A stretch of 64,000 nucleotides of DNA, from the NCBI RefSeq assembly GCF_002101595.1, contig NZ_LQOM01000031.1, positions 62,001-126,000 of the forward strand, given 5' to 3'. The first letter of the stretch is position 1; each line of letters starts with the position of its first letter. The DNA comes from Mycobacterium celatum (GTDB lineage Bacteria; Actinomycetota; Actinomycetes; Mycobacteriales; Mycobacteriaceae). A program made the position numbers and the translations under genes. Shown here piece after piece: positions 8,708 to 17,652 of the stretch. Under the pieces are notes generated by a model. It did no database searches. It was not told the DNA's origin and saw only the letters and a list, made by a program, of their open reading frames with translations.

Positions 8708-10645
8708 ATGGCGCAGCAAATACAGGTCACCGAGGAGCAGGCCAGGGCCGTAGCCGAGGAGTCGCGCGAAAGCGGTTGGGATAAACCGTCATTCGCCAAG
8801 GAACTCTTCCTGGGCCGCTTCCCGTTGGAGCTCATTCATCCGTTTCCCCGCCCGGCCGGCGAGGAGGCCGCCCGCACCGAGGCATTCCTGGCCAAGCTGC
8901 GCGACTTTCTGGGCACTGTCGACGGCGCCGTCATCGAGCGCGACGCCCAGATTCCCGACGAGTACGTCAAAGGCTTCGCCGACCTGGGCTGTTTCGGCAT
9001 GAAGATCCCGTCCGAGTATGGGGGACTGGGCATGTCGCAGGTCGCCTACAACCGCGCGTTGATGATGGCCGCGTCCGTGCATCCGAGCATCGGTGCGCTG
9101 CTGTCGGCGCATCAGTCGATCGGGGTGCCCGAACCACTCAAGCTGGCCGGGACCGAGGAACAGAAGCGCAATTTCTTGCCGCGGTGTGCGGCCGGGGCGA
9201 TCTCGGCGTTTCTGCTCACGGAGCCGGATGTCGGTTCCGACCCGGCACGGCTGGCGTCGACGGCAATCCCGGTCGAAGACGGAGCAGCCTACGAACTCGA
9301 CGGGGTGAAGTTGTGGACCACCAACGGCGTCGTCGCCGATCTGCTGGTGGTGATGGCCCGCGTGCCCAAGAGCGAGGGCCATCGCGGCGGCATCAGCGCG
9401 TTCGTGGTCGAGGCGGATTCGCCCGGCATCACCGTCGAGCGGCGCAACAAGTTCATGGGGTTGCGCGGCATCGAAAACGGCGTCACCCGGTTGCATAAGG
9501 TCCGGGTTCCGCGCGAAAACCTGATCGGGCGGGAAGGCGATGGACTGAAGATCGCCCTGACAACGCTGAACGCCGGGCGATTGTCCATCCCGGCGATGGC
9601 GACCGGCGCCGCCAAGTGGTCGCTGAAGATCGCGCGGGAGTGGTCGTGCGAGCGGGTGCAGTGGGGCAAGCCGGTCGGCGAGCACGCCGCGGTGGCCGAC
9701 AAGATCGCGTTCATCGCCGCGACCACGTACGCGCTGGAGGCAGTGCTGGAACTGTCCGGCCAGATGGCCGACGAAGGGCGCAACGACATCAGGATCGAGG
9801 CGGCCCTGGCCAAATTATGGTCCAGTGAAATGGCCTGCGTGATCGCCGACGAGCTGGTGCAGATCCGCGGCGGCCGCGGCTACGAGAGCGCCGAGTCACT
9901 GGCTGCTCGTGGTGAGCGTGCCGTGCCCGTGGAGCAGATCGTGCGCGATCTTCGGATCAACCGAATCTTCGAAGGATCCAGCGAGATCATGCGGCTGCTG
10001 ATCGCCCGGGAGGCCGTCGACGCGCACCTGACCGCCGCCGGCGATCTGGCCAACCCCAAGGCCGACATGCGGCAGAAGGCCAAGGCTGCCGCCGGGGCGA
10101 GCGGGTTCTACGCAAAATGGTTGCCGCAGCTGGTTTTCGGCGAAGGGCAGCTGCCGACCACCTACCGCGACTTCGGCAGGCTGGCAACGCATATGCGCTT
10201 TGTCGAGCGCTCGTCACGCAAGCTGGCCCGCAACACGTTCTACGGGATGGCGCGCTGGCAGGCCGCGCTTGAGCAGAAGCAGGGATTCCTGGGTCGAGTC
10301 GTGGACATCGGTGCCGAGCTGTTCGCTATGGCGGCCGCGTGCGTTCGTGCTGAGGCGCAGCGGGTTTCGAATCAGGCCGAAGGTGAGCAGGCATACGAGT
10401 TGGCCGACGCGTTCTGCCAGCAGTCCACCCTGCGGGTCGAGGCGTTGTTCCACGCGTTGTGGTCCAACACCGATGCCACCGACATGCAGCTGGCCCGAAA
10501 CGTGTTGGGCGGACGCTACACCTGGCTGGAGGAGGGGGTCCTCGACCAGTCCGAGGGCACCGGGCCGTGGATCGCGCACTGGGAGCCGGGCCCGTCGACC
10601 GAGGAGAATCTGGCTCGGCGGTTCCTGACCGTATCGCAACCATGA
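8708..10645 (+). CDS. fadE10: Acyl-CoA dehydrogenase FadE10
   Basis: A flavoprotein catalysing alpha,beta-dehydrogenation of acyl-CoA in beta-oxidation. The 645-residue length matches the long mycobacterial FadE10 class, which has a C-terminal extension of ~200 residues beyond the ~380-residue core. Visible signatures are LLTEPDVGSDPARLAST near residue 170 (FAD/substrate loop), RGGRGYESAESLAARGERA near residue 395 and NRIFEGSSEIMRLLI near residue 420. The start is the ATG after GTGTCCG at 8708. Its TGA overlaps the ATG of the downstream GST-like gene by 4 bp, so the two are one operon under the palindromic operator at 8660-8684. Confidence 0.95.
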   Translation: MAQQIQVTEEQARAVAEESRESGWDKPSFAKELFLGRFPLELIHPFPRPAGEEAARTEAFLAKLRDFLGTVDGAVIERDAQIPDEYVKGFADLGCFGMKIPSEYGGLGMSQVAYNRALMMAASVHPSIGALLSAHQSIGVPEPLKLAGTEEQKRNFLPRCAAGAISAFLLTEPDVGSDPARLASTAIPVEDGAAYELDGVKLWTTNGVVADLLVVMARVPKSEGHRGGISAFVVEADSPGITVERRNKFMGLRGIENGVTRLHKVRVPRENLIGREGDGLKIALTTLNAGRLSIPAMATGAAKWSLKIAREWSCERVQWGKPVGEHAAVADKIAFIAATTYALEAVLELSGQMADEGRNDIRIEAALAKLWSSEMACVIADELVQIRGGRGYESAESLAARGERAVPVEQIVRDLRINRIFEGSSEIMRLLIAREAVDAHLTAAGDLANPKADMRQKAKAAAGASGFYAKWLPQLVFGEGQLPTTYRDFGRLATHMRFVERSSRKLARNTFYGMARWQAALEQKQGFLGRVVDIGAELFAMAAACVRAEAQRVSNQAEGEQAYELADAFCQQSTLRVEALFHALWSNTDATDMQLARNVLGGRYTWLEEGVLDQSEGTGPWIAHWEPGPSTEENLARRFLTVSQP

Positions 10646-11643
10646 GTGCTGCTTACGTTGCCGACTCCGGCGAGTTCACCCGCGACACCAACTACATTGC
10701 GACCCGCATCACCGCCGACGGGCGGGATGGCTACCCGGTCGAGCCGGGCCGCTACCGGCTGATCGTCGCCCGGGCGTGCCCGTGGGCAAATCGCGCGATC
10801 ATTGTGCGGCGGCTGCTGGGGCTGGAAAAGGTTATCTCCATTGGGTTTTGCGGGCCCACCCACGACGAGCGCAGTTGGACGTTCGACCTGGATCCCGGTG
10901 GCGTCGACCCGGTGCTCAAGATTCCGCGGCTGCAAGACGCTTACTTCAAACGGTTTCCCGACTACCCGAAGGGCATCACCGTCCCGGCGATCGTCGACGT
11001 GCCGACCGGCGCGGTGGTCACCAACGATTTCGCGCAGATCACCTTGGACTTCTCGACCGAATGGGCGGCCTATCACCGTGACGGCGCCCCGCAGTTGTAC
11101 CCGGAGCCGCTGCGCGCCGAGATCGACGAAGTGGCGCAACGGATTTACACCGAGATCAACAACGGGGTGTACCGGTGCGGGTTCGCTGGCTCACAGCAGG
11201 CCTACGACGCGGCCTACGACCGGCTGTTGACCGCGTTGGACTGGGTGAGCGATCGACTGGCACGACAGCGATACCTGGTGGGCGACACCATCACCGAGGC
11301 CGACGTGCGGCTGTTCACCACGCTGGCCCGCTTCGACCCGGTCTATCACGGGCATTTCAAATGCAATCGGTCCAAGCTGTCCGAGATGCCGGTGCTGTGG
11401 GCGTATGCGCGCGACCTGTTCCAGACGCCGGGTTTCGGCGACACTGTCGACTTCGTCCAGATCAAGCAGCACTACTACATGGTGCACACCGACATCAATC
11501 CCACCCGCATCGTCCCGAAGGGGCCTGACCTGACCAACTGGCTCACCCCGCACGGCCGGGAAGATCTGGGCGGCAGGCCATTTGGCGACGGCACTCCGCC
11601 CGGGCCGCCGCTCGAGGGCGAAGAGGTGCCCGCTCAATTTTGA
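10642..11643 (+). CDS. Xi-class glutathione S-transferase / glutathionyl-hydroquinone reductase-like
   Basis: A 333-residue protein of the ECM4/YqjG (xi-class GST) family. It has an N-terminal thioredoxin-fold domain with the catalytic Cys46 in the ACPWANR motif, and a C-terminal helical domain containing YLVGDTITEADVRLFTTLARFD. Family members reduce glutathionyl-hydroquinones. Mycobacteria use mycothiol instead of glutathione, so the physiological thiol here is probably mycothiol (inference). ATG 10642 overlaps the fadE10 stop (ATGA), indicating co-translation with an acyl-CoA dehydrogenase. As I recall, this gene is absent at the equivalent M. tuberculosis position. Confidence 0.9.
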   Translation: MSAAYVADSGEFTRDTNYIATRITADGRDGYPVEPGRYRLIVARACPWANRAIIVRRLLGLEKVISIGFCGPTHDERSWTFDLDPGGVDPVLKIPRLQDAYFKRFPDYPKGITVPAIVDVPTGAVVTNDFAQITLDFSTEWAAYHRDGAPQLYPEPLRAEIDEVAQRIYTEINNGVYRCGFAGSQQAYDAAYDRLLTALDWVSDRLARQRYLVGDTITEADVRLFTTLARFDPVYHGHFKCNRSKLSEMPVLWAYARDLFQTPGFGDTVDFVQIKQHYYMVHTDINPTRIVPKGPDLTNWLTPHGREDLGGRPFGDGTPPGPPLEGEEVPAQF

Positions 11644-11647
11644 ACGC

Positions 11648-11699
11648 CGAGCGTCGACATGTTGTGCTGAAAATGTTTCCTTCAACAACTCGACGTTCG
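11648..11699. repeat. 52-bp palindromic repeat (CGAG family, copy 2)
   Basis: The left arm CGAGCGTCGACATGTTG (11648-11664) pairs with CAACAACTCGACGTTCG (11683-11699) at 14 of 17 positions. It fills the gap between the stop codons of the GST-like gene and the DUF559 gene. It is clearly homologous to copy 3 at 12606-12666. Confidence 0.8.
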
Positions 11700-11704
11700 A
11701 TGGA

Positions 11705-12571
11705 TCAAATACGACATCCGGCCGCGCGTAGCGCCCAGCATATCCGCGCGATAACGACTTCCGGACGGTGACGCAGCAGATCGGCGCTCACCCGGATGAT
11801 CGTCCACCCGCGGAGCTCGAGTTCGGCGAGTCGATCGATGTCACGCGTCCGCTGCGCGGGATCGGTCCAGTGGTGTGCGCCATCGAATTCGACGCCGACC
11901 TTCCATTCCTCCCAACCCATGTCGATCCTGGCGAGGACGGCGCCCCAATCGTTTCGCACCTCTATCTGGGTCTGCGGCCGCGGCAATCCGCTTGCCATGA
12001 TCACCAACCGAGTCTTCGTCTCGTAGGGTGATTCGGCGCCGCCGTCGACCATCGGTAAGACCCGGCGCAATTGGACAAGCCCGCGGGCGCCGCGATGGCG
12101 CTCCGCCAACAGCTCGATGTCGGCTGCCTTTACGCCGGTCGCATGCGCGAGTGCGTCGAGCCGAATCAACGCCGTGGTCAAGCCTTTTCGCCGCCCCAAG
12201 TCAAATGCTGTACGTGCCGGTGATGTCATTTGGACACCGTCGCGCAGACAGATTTCGTCGTCCCACAGCGCGTCGCTGTGTAAGACGATTCCTGGGGTCT
12301 TGTCGCGACTTCGTCGGTTGAGCTCGGCGGGCAGCCATGGGTCGATCCACGCGGTGCGGTACAGAGCGGCAGCGGAAAGTCCCGCCACCGTCGCCGTCCG
12401 CCCTGACCACAGCCAAGCTGCGATCGCGCGGGTTACCGCGGTGAGCGGTTGCCCGCGTGGGACGTATACGTTTCGGTGGACGCATTCGAACTCGGTGCGC
12501 AGCCGGTGCGGTGTGACGAGTCCGGCGGCCAGTGCTTCGGTACCTCTAAAGGGCCAGTCCAGGATTCTCAT
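11705..12571 (-). CDS. DUF559 / Vsr-fold endonuclease-like protein with N-terminal AbiEi-like region
   Basis: A 288-residue protein of a family abundant in mycobacteria. The N-terminal ~130 residues (with MTSPARTAFDLGRR) resemble the AbiEi-type antitoxin wing region. The C-terminal ~100 residues form a DUF559 domain of the Vsr/PD-(D/E)XK fold. ESPYETK supplies a conserved Glu, ARIDMGW an Asp, and VGVEFDGAHHW the E-x-D-G...H core, followed by RDIDRLAELELRGWTIIRV. Nuclease activity is plausible but unproven. It stands alone, bracketed by two related palindromic repeats within ~40 bp on each side, and is not at this place in M. tuberculosis as I recall, so horizontal insertion is likely. Confidence 0.82.
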   Translation of the reverse strand: MRILDWPFRGTEALAAGLVTPHRLRTEFECVHRNVYVPRGQPLTAVTRAIAAWLWSGRTATVAGLSAAALYRTAWIDPWLPAELNRRSRDKTPGIVLHSDALWDDEICLRDGVQMTSPARTAFDLGRRKGLTTALIRLDALAHATGVKAADIELLAERHRGARGLVQLRRVLPMVDGGAESPYETKTRLVIMASGLPRPQTQIEVRNDWGAVLARIDMGWEEWKVGVEFDGAHHWTDPAQRTRDIDRLAELELRGWTIIRVSADLLRHRPEVVIARICWALRAAGCRI

Positions 12572-12605
12572 GCGGACACGATGCCGATGGCCACCGACAC
12601 GTGCG

Positions 12606-12666
12606 GCCGAGCGTCGACTTGTTGTGCACGATGACGCTGATTCCGCCCAACAACTCGACGTTCGGC
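12606..12666. repeat. 61-bp palindromic repeat (CGAG family, copy 3)
   Basis: The arm GCCGAGCGTCGACTTGTTG (12606-12624) pairs with CAACAACTCGACGTTCGGC (12648-12666) at 17 of 19 positions. It ends two bases before the stop codon of the DUF2771 gene. With copy 2 it flanks the DUF559 gene. Confidence 0.82.
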
Positions 12667-12667
12667 G

Positions 12668-13150
12668 CTAGAAAATCATTCGCACCGACCACTCGGCGTG
12701 CGGGGCGTCATGCAGCTCGCCGGCGGGGTCGACGACCAGGGTCATCAGCTGCACGACGATTCCGGTCAACCGCCCCCGCTGCGGGTCGATGGTGGGGATG
12801 GTGACCGCCAGCCGGGTGCCCGGCCGGAAGACGGTTGCCGTGGCGCCGTGCTCATACCACCGCTGCAGCCGCCACGGCGCCCGGCCGACCGCCGTCGGCA
12901 CCGAAAGCTGCACGGGGTCACGGGAATTCACCGGCAGCTCGCCCTGTGTGTGCGGGGCCTGACAATCGGTGAGGTCGAGCACGTCGCAATACAGGTAGGG
13001 CCCAACCCGGGTCAGGTGGCGATGCGAATACGCGCTGATTTCGGGCAGGGCGGGGCCATGCCCGCGCGCAAGAAGCCACGCGCCGACCCCGCCGGCCGCC
13101 GACGCTGCAACCACCATGACCGCGAGCAGCACGACGACGGGACGCTTCAC
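12668..13150 (-). CDS. DUF2771 exported/membrane-anchored protein (Rv0875c-like)
   Basis: A 160-residue protein with an N-terminal hydrophobic segment (about residues 4-28, VVVLLAVMVVAASAAGGVGAW) that may serve as signal anchor. The rest is extracytoplasmic and contains two Cys residues (YCDVLDLTDC). This is the DUF2771 pattern of Rv0875c; no enzymatic function is known. The GTG start at 13148-13150 overlaps the stop of the upstream MFS gene (GTGA), so the pair is co-translated as in M. tuberculosis. It ends in TAG 12668-12670 directly beside palindromic repeat copy 3. Confidence 0.87.
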   Translation of the reverse strand: MKRPVVVLLAVMVVAASAAGGVGAWLLARGHGPALPEISAYSHRHLTRVGPYLYCDVLDLTDCQAPHTQGELPVNSRDPVQLSVPTAVGRAPWRLQRWYEHGATATVFRPGTRLAVTIPTIDPQRGRLTGIVVQLMTLVVDPAGELHDAPHAEWSVRMIF

Positions 13151-14727
13151 TGCGGCGTCACCATCGCCCGGGCACCCTCCGCCTCGACCATGACCGGCCG
13201 GTTGCCGCCGAAGCCGGGGATCAACGAGTCGCCGCGGAAGCTGACGATCGTCTGCGCCAGGCCCGGGATGAGCAGCGCGCTCACGGCGGTGAACCCGATC
13301 CACAGCTCGGTGTACACCAGCACGCCCAGCGCGCCGCCGAGCACCCACGCCAATTGCAGCGTCGATTCCGAACGGCCGAACGCCGACGCCCGGGACTCCT
13401 CCGGCAGGTCGTCCTGCAACGAGGCGTCCAGTGCGGCCTTGGCGATCGCGCTGGCGCCCGACGTGATCAAGGTGGCGACGGCGGCAACCACCAGGGTGCC
13501 GGCCACCGCCCCGGCCAGCGCGGCGACGGTGACCGCGACGGTGCAGCGCACCACCAGCACGGCTGGCCTGCCCAGTTGCAGTCGCGCGCTGGCGAAGTTG
13601 CCCACGAAGTTGCCCACCGCTGCCGCCGCGCCGATCAGCCCCAGCATGCCCAGCTGCACCCATCCGCTCGCGTCGTGCGCCTTGGCGACGAACGCCGGAT
13701 ACAAGAACAGGAACCCTACCATGACCTTGATCGTGCAATTACCCCACAGCGAGGTAATGATGTTGCGGCCCAAGGGTTGCCGAAGCGCGTCGCTGTGGCG
13801 GCGATAGCTCAGCGTGGTAGGGACCTCACCCGCGGTAACCTCGACCCAGCGCGGAATACGCATCGACAGCCACGCGCCGGCCAGCGTGGCCGCGACGATC
13901 ACGAACAGCGCGCCCGGCAGCTCGAACAGATGGGTGCAGACGTATTCGACGCCGCTGGCGACGGCGCCGCCGGCGATGGTGCCGCCCAGCAGACCGAACA
14001 TGGTCAGCCGCGAGTTGACTCGCACCAGGTCGATCGTCGGCGGCATCACCCGCGGGGTCACTGCGCTGCGCAATACGGAAAAGGATTTCGACAGCACCAT
14101 CATGGCCAGCGCGCACGGGTAGAGCACCCACGACGGGAAGCTGCCGGTCACCCCGTCGTAGTCGGCGATCAGCACCAGGGCCAGCGCGGTGCGCAGCACG
14201 AACGAGAGCGCCAGCGCGACGCGCCGGCCGTGCTGCAGCCGGTCCAGCGCGGGACCGATCAGCGGCGCGATCACCGCGAACGGCGCGATGGTGATCAGCA
14301 GGTACAGCGCCACCCGGTCCTTGCTTTCGCCGGTGGCCGCCGCGAAAAACAGCGTGTTGGCCAACGCCACGGCCATCGCGGCGTCGACTGCCGAATTCGC
14401 CACCACCGGCCAGGTCAGCGCGGTGAGCCCAGACTTGTCGGCGCCGTCTGCCGTCGCGGCCCGATGCACCAACCCGTACATGCGCGAACCCATTTCGCGG
14501 CTGCGTTGCGCGGCCGCACGGGTGACGGTGATGCGTTCGGTGCCGCGCGCGGCGGGCGGCGGCTCGCGGCGTGGGCCGGGTTCAGCTTCACGGTGCAGCG
14601 GCGGCAGGTAGCGGTTGGCGCTGGGCATGGAAGCACGTGGCGACCGTCGGCGGTAGCCCGGCTCGTCGGCCGGATAGTTGGCCATGCCGGGGTGCTGGGT
14701 GGGTCGATCACGCCGCCGTCCGGACAC
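13147..14727 (-). CDS. MFS-type transmembrane protein (Rv0876c-like)
   Basis: A 526-residue polytopic membrane protein. The first ~95 residues are hydrophilic and Arg/Pro-rich. About ten to twelve hydrophobic helices follow, with an MFS-like loop LIGPALDRLQHGRRVALALSF between helices 2 and 3. It matches the conserved Rv0876c family of predicted major-facilitator transporters; the substrate is unknown. The ATG at 14727 (MSGRRRDRPTQHPG) gives the family's usual N-terminus. Its stop overlaps the DUF2771 GTG by 4 bp, so the downstream exported protein may be an accessory factor (inference). It is divergent from the DUF3027 gene at 14816. Confidence 0.88.
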   Translation of the reverse strand: MSGRRRDRPTQHPGMANYPADEPGYRRRSPRASMPSANRYLPPLHREAEPGPRREPPPAARGTERITVTRAAAQRSREMGSRMYGLVHRAATADGADKSGLTALTWPVVANSAVDAAMAVALANTLFFAAATGESKDRVALYLLITIAPFAVIAPLIGPALDRLQHGRRVALALSFVLRTALALVLIADYDGVTGSFPSWVLYPCALAMMVLSKSFSVLRSAVTPRVMPPTIDLVRVNSRLTMFGLLGGTIAGGAVASGVEYVCTHLFELPGALFVIVAATLAGAWLSMRIPRWVEVTAGEVPTTLSYRRHSDALRQPLGRNIITSLWGNCTIKVMVGFLFLYPAFVAKAHDASGWVQLGMLGLIGAAAAVGNFVGNFASARLQLGRPAVLVVRCTVAVTVAALAGAVAGTLVVAAVATLITSGASAIAKAALDASLQDDLPEESRASAFGRSESTLQLAWVLGGALGVLVYTELWIGFTAVSALLIPGLAQTIVSFRGDSLIPGFGGNRPVMVEAEGARAMVTPQ

Positions 14728-14815
14728 GCATCAATTCTCACCCATCGTCGGTAATCGAGCGCGCAGGCGACCGGTGTGGCTGGCCACCCGGCCGCTACGG
14801 CAGTATTGAAGGCGT

Positions 14816-15592
14816 ATGGAAACAGCGGACAGCGTGACCACGGCCGAGTGGGCGGAAGGCCTGGCGCCGATCCTCACCGGTGCCGTCGAGCAGGCGCGCG
14901 CCGCCGTCGCGGAATTCAGCGGCGCCGACACGGTGGGCGACTACCTCGGTGTCGGTTATGAGGATCCGACCGCCGCCACCCACCGGTTCCTGGCCCATCT
15001 GCCGGGTTACCAGGGATGGCAGTGGGCCGTCGTGGTGGCCGCCTACCCGGGCGCTGATCACGCGACCGTCAGCGAGGTGGTGCTGGTTCCGGGGCCGACG
15101 GCGCTGCTGGCGCCGGAATGGGTGCCGTGGGACCAACGGGTCCGGCCCGGCGACCTGAGCCCGGGCGACCTACTGGCGCCGCCACCGGACGATCCGCGCC
15201 TGGTGCCCGGCTACCTGGCAAGCGGTGATCCGCAGGTCGACGACGTCGCCGTCGAACTCGGGCTCGGGCGGCGCCGGGTGATGAGCTCCTGGGGCCGCGC
15301 CCAGGCCGCCCAGCGGTGGCACGACGGCGACTATGGTCCCGGCTCGTCGATGGCGCGGTCGACCAAACGGGTGTGCCGCGACTGCGGTTTCTACCTGCCG
15401 CTGTCCGGCTCGCTGGGCGTGATGTTCGGGGTGTGCGGCAACGAGATGTCGGCCGACGGACATGTCGTCGACTCCGAATACGGCTGCGGCGCACATTCGG
15501 ACACCCCGGCCCCGGCGGGCAGCGGTTCGCCGATGTATGACCCCTACGACGACGGGGTGCTCGACCTGGTCGAGAAACCCGAGGACGGCTAG
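14816..15592 (+). CDS. DUF3027 protein (Rv0877-like)
   Basis: A 258-residue soluble protein. The C-terminal third carries a Cys-rich, zinc-ribbon-like pattern: CRDCGFYLPLSG at about residue 180, then FGVCGNEMSADG and YGCGAHSD. The N-terminal region is acidic/helical. This is the actinobacteria-specific DUF3027 family represented by Rv0877; function is not established. The ATG at 14816 lies 88 bp from the divergent MFS gene. Its stop shares the four bases CTAG (15589-15592) with the stop of the SRPBCC gene on the opposite strand. Confidence 0.87.
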   Translation: METADSVTTAEWAEGLAPILTGAVEQARAAVAEFSGADTVGDYLGVGYEDPTAATHRFLAHLPGYQGWQWAVVVAAYPGADHATVSEVVLVPGPTALLAPEWVPWDQRVRPGDLSPGDLLAPPPDDPRLVPGYLASGDPQVDDVAVELGLGRRRVMSSWGRAQAAQRWHDGDYGPGSSMARSTKRVCRDCGFYLPLSGSLGVMFGVCGNEMSADGHVVDSEYGCGAHSDTPAPAGSGSPMYDPYDDGVLDLVEKPEDG

Positions 15593-16044
15593 CTGTTTTC
15601 GGCGGCGGCTTTGATCTTGGCCAGTGAGGTGTTCATGCCGTCGACCAGTTCCCGCTCGAAGCTGTCCACGCCGCCCAACAGCGCGTTCACCGTCATCGTC
15701 GAGATGGGTTTGACGCCGTTCTCGGCGTGCCGGCTTTCGATTAGCCGGGTGCCCTCCGGGATCGGCTGCAGCTCGTAGCTCCAGATGGTGCCGTTGGCGT
15801 TGACCTTGAACGCCAGTTTCTGCTCGGGAATGACCTCGGTGAGCGTGCATGTTGTCGGCCAGAACAGAAAGTTGCGGCGGTTCAGGTTGAGCGTGCGGGT
15901 GCCTTGCCGCACCGGACCGAGCGGCTTCATCCACCGGCACTGTGGGCTCCACTGCGGCATCCGGCGGACATCGGACACCAACTCCCACACCTTGGCGACC
16001 GGGGCGTTGATGTCGACCTGTGCTTGCAGTAGCGGCGCTGCCAT
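15589..16044 (-). CDS. SRPBCC (START/polyketide cyclase-like) protein
   Basis: A 151-residue helix-grip-fold protein typical of mycobacterial SRPBCC hydrophobic-ligand binders: VDINAPVAKVWELVSDVRRM at residues 9-28, the central QWSPQC, and the C-terminal long helix FERELVDGMNTSLAKIKAAAE. The ligand is unknown. The ATG at 16044 is preceded by AGGAGGGA with 6-7 bp spacing, which decides it over an upstream in-frame start. It lies 13 bp downstream of the DUF2530 membrane protein gene and is probably co-transcribed with it. Confidence 0.88.
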   Translation of the reverse strand: MAAPLLQAQVDINAPVAKVWELVSDVRRMPQWSPQCRWMKPLGPVRQGTRTLNLNRRNFLFWPTTCTLTEVIPEQKLAFKVNANGTIWSYELQPIPEGTRLIESRHAENGVKPISTMTVNALLGGVDSFERELVDGMNTSLAKIKAAAENS

Positions 16045-16057
16045 TGACCGTTCCCTC

Positions 16058-16330
16058 CTACTTGGTGGTCCGCAAGTGTCCGAGACCGGTTTGCGCACCG
16101 CGTGCGCCGCGCCGGACGGCGTCGCGCTGCCACAGGAAGATACCGGTACCCAGCAGCCCGACGCCCAGCCCGGCCAGCGTCACCGGCCGCCAACCGTCCA
16201 GGCCCGGCACGAGGAAGGCGGCCACCGTCGCGCCCAGCCAGGCCAGCGCGCCGACTCCGACGACCGGCCACACCTCCAGCAGCGCGGGCGGAAGCATCGG
16301 CGGGTTGGGTGTGGTGGCGGGCTCGGACAT
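16058..16330 (-). CDS. Small DUF2530 membrane protein (Rv0879c-like)
   Basis: A 90-residue protein with two hydrophobic segments (VGVGALAWLGATVAAFLV and GWRPVTLAGLGVGLLGTGIF) and a basic C-terminus QRDAVRRGARG. This is the DUF2530 pattern of Rv0879c, function unknown. The start may be ATG 16330 or the in-frame GTG at 16339. It is divergent from the MarR-family gene at 16409 and is followed 13 bp later by the SRPBCC gene on the same strand. Confidence 0.82.
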   Translation of the reverse strand: MSEPATTPNPPMLPPALLEVWPVVGVGALAWLGATVAAFLVPGLDGWRPVTLAGLGVGLLGTGIFLWQRDAVRRGARGAQTGLGHLRTTK

Positions 16331-16408
16331 CGAGATCACGCTAACCGATGACCGGTGACTCGGTGGTTCGGTGTTGACGCTGCGAGGTTGTGTCGTAACC
16401 TTCGCGCT

Positions 16409-16840
16409 GTGACCGACGGCGATACGCGGCTGGCCAGCGACCTGTCGCTGGCGGTCATGCGATTGTCGCGGCAGCTGCGTTTTCGGCGGCCGCAGTCGCC
16501 GGTTTCGTTGTCGCAGCTGTCGGCGCTGTCGACGTTGGCCAAAGAAGGACCGATGACGCCCGGCGCGCTGGCCATCCGGGAGCGGGTACGCCCGCCGTCG
16601 ATGACCCGGGTGATCGCGTCGTTGGCCGAACTAGGTTTCGTGGACCGGGTTGCCCATCCCGACGACGGGCGCCAAGTCCTGGTCTCGGTTTCCAAGGCCG
16701 GCACCGAGTTGCTGGAGGCCGAACGCCGGGCCAGCCAGGAGTGGCTGGCGCAGCGGCTGGCGGGTCTGGGTCGCGCCGACCGCGAAACCCTGCGCGACGC
16801 AGCCGATCTGATGCTGGCCATCGTCGACGAAACCCCGTGA
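16409..16840 (+). CDS. MarR-family transcriptional regulator (Rv0880-like)
   Basis: A 143-residue winged-helix regulator. The DNA-binding part includes [20 protein letters not shown] (helix-turn-helix, residues ~34-53), [19 protein letters not shown] (recognition helix) and the wing [16 protein letters not shown]. This is the classic MarR layout, and it corresponds to Rv0880. The GTG start at 16409 places the typical N-terminus. Its stop overlaps the GTG of the rRNA methyltransferase gene (GTGA at 16837-16840), so it is co-translated with that gene. Its ligand is not deducible. Confidence 0.93.
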   Translation: MTDGDTRLASDLSLAVMRLSRQLRFRRPQSPVSLSQLSALSTLAKEGPMTPGALAIRERVRPPSMTRVIASLAELGFVDRVAHPDDGRQVLVSVSKAGTELLEAERRASQEWLAQRLAGLGRADRETLRDAADLMLAIVDETP

Positions 16841-17652
16841 GCGCTGTCTGCGACGTCAGCGATCCCGACGATCCGCGGCTGGACAACTTCCGCGATCTGA
16901 ACAGCGTCGATCGCCGCCCGGATCTGCCGACCGGCAAGGGGCTGGTGATCGCCGAGGGCGTGCTCGTGGTGCAGCGCATGCTGGCGTCGCGGTTCACGCC
17001 GCTGGCGTTGTTGGGCACCGACCGCAGGCTCGCCGAACTGCGGGCCGACCTGGCGGGCTGCGACGCACCGTATTACCGGGTCTCCGCCGACGTGATGGCC
17101 CGGGTGGTCGGGTTTCACCTCAACCGCGGCGTGCTGGCCGCGGCGCGCCGGGTCCCCGAACCGAGTGTGGCCGACGTGCTCGACGGCGCCCGCACGGTCG
17201 CGGTGCTCGAAGGCGTCAACGACCACGAGAACCTGGGGTCGATCTTCCGCAACGCCGCCGGTCTCGGTGTCGATGCGGTGGTGTTCGGCAGCGGCTGCGC
17301 CGATCCGCTCTACCGGCGTGCGGTGCGGGTGTCGATGGGCCACGCGCTGCTGGTGCCATATGCCCGTGCGACAAACTGGCCTGGCGACTTGAAGTTGTTG
17401 CGAGACAGCGGTTTTCGCCTGATAGCGATGACGCCCAGCCACGATGCCATGGCGCTGTCGGCGGCGATGTCGACGGTGGGCGACGAGCCGGTGGCGGTTT
17501 TGGTGGGCGCCGAAGGTCCGGGCCTGAGCCGTGCCGCGATGCGGGCGAGCGACATGCGGGTGCGTATCCCGATGTCGCGTGGCACCGACTCGCTCAACGT
17601 CGCCACCGCCGCGGCGCTGGCGTTCTACGAGCGCGTTAGGCTCAGCTCGTGA
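16837..17652 (+). CDS. SpoU/TrmH-family RNA 2'-O-methyltransferase (Rv0881-like)
   Basis: A 271-residue SPOUT-class methyltransferase. The substrate-binding N-terminal domain includes [17 protein letters not shown]. The C-terminal knotted domain shows motif 1 ([20 protein letters not shown]), motif 2 ([14 protein letters not shown]) and motif 3 ([18 protein letters not shown]), all with their conserved N, R, E/G and S-N residues. The target is probably rRNA or tRNA. The gene is coupled by 4-bp overlaps both to the MarR gene upstream (GTGA) and to the small membrane-protein gene downstream. Confidence 0.94.
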   Translation: MSAVCDVSDPDDPRLDNFRDLNSVDRRPDLPTGKGLVIAEGVLVVQRMLASRFTPLALLGTDRRLAELRADLAGCDAPYYRVSADVMARVVGFHLNRGVLAAARRVPEPSVADVLDGARTVAVLEGVNDHENLGSIFRNAAGLGVDAVVFGSGCADPLYRRAVRVSMGHALLVPYARATNWPGDLKLLRDSGFRLIAMTPSHDAMALSAAMSTVGDEPVAVLVGAEGPGLSRAAMRASDMRVRIPMSRGTDSLNVATAAALAFYERVRLSS

